From the NCBI GenBank assembly GCA_008828725.1, contig MEHQ01000451.1, positions 486,304 to 550,303 on the forward strand: a DNA stretch of 64,000 nt. The letters are read 5' to 3'. Below, piece by piece: positions 56,342-64,000 of the stretch. The stretch comes from Saccharina japonica (lineage: Eukaryota; Sar; Phaeophyceae; Laminariales; Laminariaceae). The notes beneath the pieces are model-generated. The model was given only the letters and a program-made list of their open reading frames with translations, was not told where the DNA came from and did not search any database. The position numbers were made by a program, and so were the translations under genes. The first letter of the stretch is position 1; each line of letters starts with the position of its first letter.

Positions 56342-59300
56342 TTATATTGGCGAAGCTTCTTCCTGGTATCCACTTATGGAGGGACCAGACGGAGGGACAT
56401 CGCGTCCGACCGAGATGGCTGACGACGAAATTGTGGCGCTTCTGCTTCGTATGTTCTGGATTATGTTGGCAGCATGTTGCTCGGCCGTCAGCATGGCCCT
56501 AGCTATGGTGAAGGCGTTTTCATCGCCACGGGAGTCGTCTACCGATTGTTGCACAGCGAACCAGGAGGCGAAGAGAACGGCGAGGGCCAGCAGCACGTTG
56601 ACCGCGACCAAAACTCTACCGAGAGCGGGTTCGTTGCCCTCTCCCACGGCGTCCACCTTGATCAGCAGCGCCAGAAAGTTGCTCAGAAAGATCACCACAC
56701 AGCCCTGTTGTTGGATCGACAGAGAGAGTAAGGAGTGCATGGTGCGGGTGCGTTAAGGAGAACGTAACGTCAACCACTAAAAATTCCGCATCAACACGTA
56801 TTTGGGTATGTTATCCCTACCACGCTGTCAACTTCCAGCATATATTCAACGGTTAAACCCACGCGACGTGTATATAAACATCACTGTTGTTTTTCCAACT
56901 CTGGGACAAGCCATGATCACAGGTGTCTTCTCGTTTCTATCCCGGTGCTTGCTTTCACTGTCCTCCGGCAGAGGGTTCATCATTCCTATTGCTTGTTGGT
57001 TTCGTCATTACTTTTAGCTATATCACGCTTTCGCGCCTTTCGCCAATGAGAAACAGGCACGTGAAGTTTGTTTGTATTTTGCGATTCATCCAATGTACAG
57101 TTGCTCCAGTGGTGAAATAGTATTATACGATTGATCCCAGATAGACTACAGCACAATGACACAAACGCTCGACCATAAAGCGAAAAATATTGTAAACAAG
57201 AGGATAAAAGTGTCTCGGCTCACCAGGCGGTAGAGACACGCGTCGGTTGGGTCCAAGTAGGGCCGCATGAGCTCGAACCCCACCAGACTCCCGAACGCGA
57301 AGATACAAGCCGTGGCAACTTGCATCGAACTGTTTGGCTTGACGAAAATGAGCACTCCCGTCAAAAGCATCCTGCGGCCGCACTCAACTACCTCGTAGTA
57401 GAAAAAAGCGGGACCTGGGCAGGAATCAACGGACGGTGGTATGAGATGAACCAGCGTTTGACATAGTTCCACGCAGCTCTATGGCTACATGGGAATGCTT
57501 AGATACGTTGGTCTGTCACTATCCTTGTCCTTGAGGAGTACCTGGTATTCGTTTTTGTGGTGGTCGTCCAAAGGGGTGAAGTTGATATATCCGACCGGAT
57601 GTGCCGTCGAGGAAACGGCAAACCGCAGACAACGAGGCGTGGTGGCCGAAATGTGCAACAAGCTGGGTTACAGTCATTCTGAAGGACTGACTACATGTCA
57701 CAGAAATGTCAAAAATAGCATACCTCTTGAAAATTTAATATGGATCCCATGCCGTGATTTGTATCGGTGTACTTGAACCAAGTGCGAAGGCGAGTGACAT
57801 ATCACGTGTGTGTTTTCTTCCGATTGGGCTGTCGTGTATACCCGTCGACATCTAGCACACCCAGTGTCGGTGCTGATTCTTCATCCTAGAGAGATACAAG
57901 ATACCGGTACGTGGTCACAAAACTACAAAACTATACTACATTGTGGACATGCAATGCCGTGCTGTCAAACTGCATACGACAAGCACACCATAAACACGCC
58001 AGCAACCCAGACATACTGAAAACCAAATAAAAATAAAGAAAGTAGCAGTATCGCCGTCGTGCCCCACGGAGAAGCTGCGGATAATCTGAGACAAAACCGA
58101 CAGAAACAAATACCTCGTACAGTAGTAAACAAGCACAACAAATAAGTAAAAAGAAAGGCAAGAAAGCGAACACAAAAATCACAGTCGGAACCGGCAGCAG
58201 CGCTTCCGTGAAATAATTCGCAAGGTCTTGTTGGGTCGGTGGATGTCGCTGGGTCAAGACATGAGACGATGATATTGGTGTAAGCGGGAGGTACTTTGTA
58301 GGTGCTAGGAAAGGTTTGGGTGGAGGGAGGGCACTAAAAGAGGAGGTGCGAGTGGCTAGCTATTCGTCGTAGAGGTTTAATGCTTGTCCGTGTTCACAGA
58401 CCGTTTATACAGCAGTACTTCAACAATATCGGAACAGCCGAAACGCTGTTTGCGACATACAGTACGTCAGAAGCATAGGAACAGCCACAAGGCTGCGTGC
58501 AACGAGGGAGGGGAAGAAATATAGCGTAACGTAACATACGCGGCGCAAAACAAGCTGAAGCTTGACGAGGGTGGGTAAGATGGTGAGCGATGGTCAACGG
58601 CTAGGTAATAGCGCCCGCGGATGTTCGTAAGGCATTGTTTGGGGAACCAAAGTTGTAGTTTTGGAGCTTATGTGTGCGAGTGGACACGTACACACATACA
58701 CACGTTTCGGATATAGGCGTGGGAAACCTTTAGGATCTTAGCTTCCGAAGGAATAAACGGTTGAGGGAGCCACGTGGGATCGGCTGGATGATTTTGACAT
58801 ATTGCGAGTTTTGACCGCACGTGAGTGCATCGTAGGCTCTCTCTCCCGTTGAGGGCCACATGTTGCCGCCATCAGCACCAGGCACGCCGAACTCTACCCA
58901 CAAACACCTGAAAGGTATGCATAGCTAAATTGTAAGTAGTCAACGCATTCTGGGTGCCGGGTACAATGTGCAATCAATACAACCCTCACCGAAGTCCTTC
59001 CACAGGAACATAGAGGGGATCAGCTCCGGGTGGTCCCTCCGTGCCCTTACGGTCTCATTGAACTCTTGCAACTCCTGCTGGGACAATTCGTTCTTGGATG
59101 GATCGTTTGACGAGAAGTTGAAAAACGAAGAGAGGGTGCCGGCTTCCTCAGAAAATCCATATCTTGTGGTCGCCTGACCGGTTTCACCAGGCTTGGCCTT
59201 GACCCCGGTGTGAATGCGAGGGTTGAGCAATTCCCGGCTATTCCAGAGGATGACGGCGTACAGGACAGGTATGCCGACCGGATACACCTTCATGGCATCA

Positions 59301-59633
59301 AGATAACATCAAAGGGGGGTACAGTCTCAGCGGACATAACGGACGCGTAGCGGCCAAACCGTACCTCCGCCTCGAACCTGATTCGCGGACTTCGCCTGCA
59401 TTTCGTATGTATTTGAGTACAAAAACTAAATTCGGGCAAAATGAGCCTGTACGCCGACATGGACACGCCACCGCCCTCACCAAAATCATGAGTATCGCGT
59501 AGCCTTTGAAGAACCTGTGCCTGCTCGATTCACAAGAAATGCTGTAGTCTGCCCTGAGGTAGCTCGTCTCATCCTCTACTGAGTTATCGCAGGCAAAGGT
59601 ATTGAACACCAATGTTGAAGCCGAGGTAAACAC
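56342..59633 (-). CDS. Gene 2 last four exons: C-terminal membrane domain
   Basis: Exons 59633-59481, 59287-58990, 57414-57224 and 56704-56342 encode VFTSASTLVFNTFACDN, YPVGIPVLYAVILW, PELIPSMFLWKDFG, FYYEVVECGRRMLLTGVL, MRPYLDPTDACLYRL and CVVIFLSNFLALLIKVD. The stop TAA is at 56342-56344. Confidence 0.92.
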
Positions 59634-62600
59634 CTGCAGAAATTGTCACGGATATCGAGATAAGATATCATAGGATTAGAAAGTCACAGTTCCCTCTTGT
59701 AAACATGTGTGATCTTGACTTGTGAGGGCTCGATACACTACAACGATGTCATAAATAGATATGTACGCAATTTTCTTCTTGCGAAGCATGAGGTCTCCAA
59801 TATACGACGTCTTGGATGCTGTCGACTAGAGTGGTGAGTTGTATTTCCGAGGAAGGTGAGCCTTTGGAAGCGTACTTGGTCACGGAACAAAGGATCAATG
59901 GGACAATACTCTAGCCACTGATGGGCGAATATGCTCACTAAGGCAATCGTTCCTCGGGTCTGGCACAGTATTCGGCAACCGGAAGCCCGTCCCTAACGTC
60001 AGCGAACCCTATCTCCCATGAGCAAGCTACAGTAGCTGCCTGGTATGTGTTTCTCCGGGTGGACATATTCCTGCCCAACTCTTCCTCGATGTACGTAGCA
60101 AGCGGACGACTAAACCTCACCAAAAAAGATAGAAGCAACCCCGCTGCCACATGCCTGGACCATGCAGCCCTCTTTGCAATCACACCAGCCGACCCGATCC
60201 CCGCCCTACACTTCGCCACATTGTACGTGAACAACAGCCCAACCGCCAGTATCAAAGGCACCAACGTCGTAACCAGAAGCCTTTCGTAAAAATTCACAGA
60301 TGGCAAGACGCACGAAGCCGAGAAGATATGCCCGATGTCGAGGTTCACGACGTCGATCCAGGACAGGAAGATCGCGTAGGACGTCGGGAACTCTACGTCC
60401 GTGATTCTCGAGAACAGAGTAAGGATTTGCCAAACCACGACCAAGATCTTGAGCTTGTCCAGTGGCAACCATGACGCCCAGACCTTGATACTGACGCTAA
60501 CACCACAGCACTTTGACCCCCCTCCGTATTTGGCCCTGTTCACTAGTACCCCGTCCAGACCTACGTCGGATACGGTCGATGGGCGGACAGAATCACTAGC
60601 GCATCTCGCCGGCACGCCTGACGGCCAGACATTGGTGCCGGGCCTAGCGACAGCCCGGCAAGGCCGGACGTAAGCCCTTCCTATATATTCCGCGGCAACA
60701 TTAGTCGACGATGATCTTCTGCCGCTGTGACCGGTATTGATCTTGCCTGAGCGGTATGTACTTTCCCATGTAAAGTCACACGCAGGGGCAATGGTGTCGT
60801 CTAGACCACCCTTCGTGCCACCACTCTCGAGCTCCAGCCGGCGTGTTCGCGATACAGACCAAACCTTGGATTTCATGCCTGCCACCGAAAACGTCCGCGA
60901 AACGGACTTGCGCGCGACGTCGAGCGCATCAAGCCCTCCTACGAGGAACACCACAGCGAAAATCACCAGCAGCAGAATAATCACCACGGAGACAATCACG
61001 CCCGCCCAAGTGAGAAGTTGGCCTTCGGTGGTTTTGCACGAGTGGCAGGTGTTGCTGGCGCCCCTCCCATAGTATTTGGAGCACACGGCACAATCTGCAA
61101 AAGAGGAAATATTTGGGTTTGAGATGACGAGCAACACTTTCAACATAAATGTGACATGTGCTGACGGCTACGTTCCGGGGCAGTTGAGATGTACACGAAC
61201 CAAGATGAGAAGCGATGCATAATTCGGCCCGGCTTCGAGAATCGAAGAACAACTTCGGTGTGATAGAGTCGCGTGGCGAGTCAGGAACAGCTATATACCA
61301 TCCGAAATCTACGTAGATCGAGAAATGTCTTGTTTGTATATCTTACGAGAGATTAAATCGGAACCAACAAAAAAACGGTTTTAGTCAGGACGACTCAGGT
61401 CGAGCTCTCTGTATCATTCGGCTGACTACGAACTCACATGGCCCCTCGTACCCAACCTCGCAGTATTCGTCCGCGTATGATACCTCCGTATTACCCGCGC
61501 ACGCCCCCGAATGAAAGCACTCGTGCACCACCAGAGATTCGTTGCTCGACCGCCAGTGACCCCGCCTGATGGGTAACGCGGCCAAAGTCGCCCCCGGGCT
61601 TTCGCAATCCACCCCTTCTTCACCGGCGATGGAGGAGCACTGCTTGCACGAGACTTCGTTGATTTCGCCAGCCGGCAACACGGCATATTGGTGTGCATCG
61701 CAGAGGAAAAACATCGATGCCACTTCAAGTGAATCACCGGCGATTGAGTTGGAGTTGGCGCTGCCCACGGAAGTTAGGTTGAAGCTGCTGGTCAGGTTAC
61801 CACCCAAGCCCTGTTTCGTGAATGTACCTGTAACCGCAACAGTAACGTCACTGCCGGGAAGCAACATCCCACTGGACGGAACTACGTCCAAATTCAGATA
61901 CTTAGCCTCAAATGTCAGGCCCCAAATGCTGTATGTGGCCCCGTTTCCTTCTGACGACACCAATAGTTCAAACGACACCATGTTGGGGCTTAAGGTCTTG
62001 CTGGGTGGGCGGTTGTTGATGCTGAGAGATACCTCGCCACCGTCGTCTAGACACGTACCGGCATCGAGGCACTCGCACAGCACTCCGAGGGTGCTGTTCA
62101 CGCATTCCCCGGGACCGCACACGTTGGGGGAAGCACAGTTCAAAGCGCGGTTCACTCGTTCCAGTGGGTTGCCCCCTCGACCGGCGTTTGGTGACGTATA
62201 ATCACCGACGAGGGCGTTGCGGATCTTGGCATCTGAGTTGAGCGAGGTGACTAGCATGGCGGCGGGGCTCCCACTAAAGTCACAACTATCAAGCACGAGT
62301 GAGTCAGCGTCCGGGTTCCTGTGGTAGATCACGGTATCACCGAGCCAGCCATCAAACGTGCATTCCACTAACGCGAGCGTGGAGACGCTGTCGGATTGCA
62401 CCGCGCGGTTCGTTGAATCTTCCTGAAGGCCAACGTCCGATCTAAACGTTACCCCGGTGGCGATGACGGAACTCGTGGTCATATAGACGACGCTGCCGCT
62501 AAATGCAGCGTCATCAGTTATCTCGTGCTTCTCCAGATTGACGCTCTTGACACCTGTCAGGTATAGGGCCGCTCCTTGGGGTGCTTGATTGGCTATCAAG

Positions 62601-63825
62601 TCACAGCTAGAGTTCACCCATGTGGAACGTCTGGCGTATACTCCGCCACCTTGATCGCCGGCGTAGTTGTCTCTGATAGTGGCGTGTTCGCACTTAAGGC
62701 TGGCCCCTTCCTCCAGAAACACGAACCCTCCGTAGAATCTGGGAAACCACGTCGTGGGCGGTAGACAAGCATGGTCATGCGCCAATTCAGTGAGTGTTTT
62801 ACACAAACCCTACGGCCGTTTATTGGTATGAAGTAACAGCAGGATCAAGGCGCTAAAACATGACATCAAGGCTAGCGACTTCTCGCGAGTCGACCATCAG
62901 CCACTACGCTGAGCTACGTGTTGTCCCATGATACCCGCTCGATCGGGCCGCGAGGCTTTACATGCATCACGAGACCGATTGCGTTGCCTTAAAGGGAGCT
63001 TACGTTGCGCTGTTGTTGCTGAACGTGCCTCCAGTGATGTTCACCAACGCAGTGCTTCCCCGTGTTGAGATTACGCCCCCCGATTCCAGTGCGCTATTGT
63101 TCTTGAATATTCCTCCTTCGATCGTTATGGTCGATTGTTCATCTCTCCCATCGCAATATATCTATTGCAGAAAGAAAGCGTCAGAGTTCAGGCAGAGCAG
63201 AATCAAATGACATGAGAAGGCTTCAACGAATAGGACAGCAAACGAACATGTAGGCCTGGGGGAATCGACAAACTTACTGTAAGCCAAACCTGGCCCACCC
63301 GGTGGCGAGAGCGCGCCTTACAGCAGTTGAACATCACAGACACATGCTCAAGTATTTTCTCGTCGAACGACCCTGCCGTCCGTTCATCCGAGGTATGCCA
63401 TGATGGCCGAGAAGCGTTCGAGACCGCGGGATAGAATACCACATTGCATCGGAACGAGGTTTTACATCGGCTGGGAGATGCATGGTGGTGAAGGTTTTAC
63501 CACAGTAGACAGCCGTGCAAAACCTCGGGGACAATTCAACGATCCCCACCAGCTTCCCGATCAACGTTCGTCTTCTTAAACGTGCTGTAGGGGCAAAACA
63601 ATATGTGGTTTCATCAACAACAAACATCAAGACATGGGAATGTTACGATTAAAACAATGCGATGTTCATAATATCACCGCACCACGCCGGCTCTCCTTCC
63701 GCCCACGTTGTTTTCGAATGTCCCTCCGGTGATCTTCACACTCGAGTTGTCTCTGACATTAAGAAAGCCGCCTCTTACGCCGCTTCGGCACATAAAATAT
63801 CCACCCAAGACATTGATCTCGCAGC
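56342..63825 (-). CDS. Gene 2: paralogue of gene 1, 5' end beyond the window
   Basis: Visible exons in coding order: 63825-63683, 63161-63004, 62738-61438, 61094-60121, 59633-59481, 59287-58990, 57414-57224, 56704-56342. All introns are GT-AG and all phases agree with gene 1. The part in the window encodes about 1,190 residues: two Pmp-repeat exons (VLGGYFMC, ITGGTFENN, IEGGIFKNNSALESGG), the last repeats, an EGF-like cluster (CASPNVCGPGEC ... VLCEC), a Cys-rich module ending GYEGPYCAVC, one TM, a polar linker and the many-pass C-terminal domain. The signal peptide and first repeats should lie past 64000. The C-terminal tail is about 30 residues longer than in gene 1 and Ser-rich (SRSATISSSAIS). 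The function is unknown; it is presumably a plasma-membrane or endomembrane surface protein like gene 1. Confidence 0.87.
57830..57985 (-). repeat. Dispersed repeat family R1, copy f (in an intron of gene 2)
   Basis: It is the only copy on the minus strand. Read that way it shows GGCATTGCATGTCC, ACAATGTAGTAT, TTTTGTGACCA, TATCTCTCTAGGATGAAGAA, CACTGGGTGTGCTAG and GTCGACGGGTA in the family order. It lies in the 1.6-kb intron between the last two-but-one exons of gene 2. Confidence 0.75.
58670..58780. repeat. Segment shared with the 3' flank of gene 2
   Basis: Words GTGGACACGTACACACA, GGGAAACCTTTAGGA and GAAGGAATAAAC match the order seen at 54549-54640. It lies in the same intron as R1 copy f. 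It may be a diverged repeat or a small local duplication. Confidence 0.5.
60121..61094 (-). CDS. Gene 2 exon: TM1, linker, TM2-TM4
   Basis: This 974-bp exon is 16 codons shorter than in gene 1, with the difference in the polar linker. Conserved islands in the linker are IAPACDFTWE, NTGHSG and GRAYVRP. The membrane part (KILVVVWQILTLFSRITDV, SYAIFLSWIDVVNLDIGHIF) is strongly conserved. Confidence 0.92.
61438..62738 (-). CDS. Gene 2 exon: last repeats, EGF-like and Cys-rich modules
   Basis: This 1,301-bp exon is two codons shorter than its gene 1 counterpart and aligned along its length: YAGDQGGGVYAR, SGSVVYM, the EGF-like cluster, the spacer FELLVSSEGNGATYSIWGL, CKQCSSIAGEEGVDC and HWRSSNESLVVHECFHSG. 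The acceptor is CAG and the donor GTGAGT. Confidence 0.92.
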
Positions 63826-64000
63826 CTTGATATCCGTCTGCTCGCCACATGTCGCCACATGTTCAGAACATAACATGAAAAAGAGACAGGATGAAACCCG
63901 ATTGTAACCAAGCAGCCAGCAGTCAGTCGCAGGGCATAAACAGCAGTGGTGAATAAAGTCGGGTAGGTATTCAGCGCGACTGGTGGAGAATATACCGTGT

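Noticed and set aside
1-64000. CRISPR array, bacterial operon or integrated phaeovirus
   Set aside because: Spliced genes and eukaryotic transposons dominate; no regularly spaced repeats with unique spacers and no viral capsid or replication gene were seen.

Overview
The window looks like nuclear DNA of a stramenopile, most probably a brown alga (Ectocarpus-like). The reasons are two spliced genes with GT-AG introns, a secreted ectodomain of chlamydial-Pmp-type repeats joined to a Cys-rich 'GYEGP..C..C' module and a many-pass membrane domain (an architecture I associate with brown algae and oomycetes), Ty1/copia elements, and dense young and old repeats. The organism call is inference; no rRNA, tRNA gene or CRISPR is seen.

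Layout. 1-2.8 kb: little that can be supported. 2.8-8.3 kb: an old, broken full-length Ty1/copia element (5-bp target duplication GTGGT) sitting at the start of a Gln-rich host reading frame (8.3-9.0 kb). 9.0-13.5 kb: no supported gene. 13.6-15.7 kb: a second, young and compact member of the same copia family (duplication TCGAA). 16.6-17.1 kb: one unassigned open frame. 17.6-22.0 kb: a tRNA-derived SINE and otherwise nothing supported.

22.0-34.5 kb (minus strand): gene 1, a complete Pmp-repeat multi-pass membrane protein; ten or eleven exons give a consistent 1,582-1,593-residue frame. Its first intron (4.8 kb) is filled with two SINEs, a hAT-like element and other repeats. 34.5-56.3 kb: an intergenic repeat block. 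It holds a hAT-like element with an 8-bp duplication and a foldback MITE nested inside it, an 807-bp inverted-repeat element, a 2.7-kb A+T-rich satellite of 42-bp units, and a nest at 43.8-52.1 kb: a tandemly duplicated 1.5-kb unknown repeat, interrupted by a GGAAGC foldback element, itself interrupted by a 4-kb LTR element without coding capacity. A solo copia LTR lies in the second unit, with two more 5'-LTR/gag fragments after it. 56.3-64 kb (minus): gene 2, a tandem paralogue of gene 1 with the same exon phases; its 5' end lies beyond the window.

The two host genes are the functional content. Each is predicted to place a large repeat/EGF-like ectodomain outside the cell on a roughly nine- or ten-pass membrane domain, so they may be paralogous surface receptors, adhesins or transporters. 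Every exon-length difference between them, in exons where both ends are visible, is a multiple of three, which argues that both are under coding constraint. Everything else is best read as transposon and satellite accumulation between and within them.
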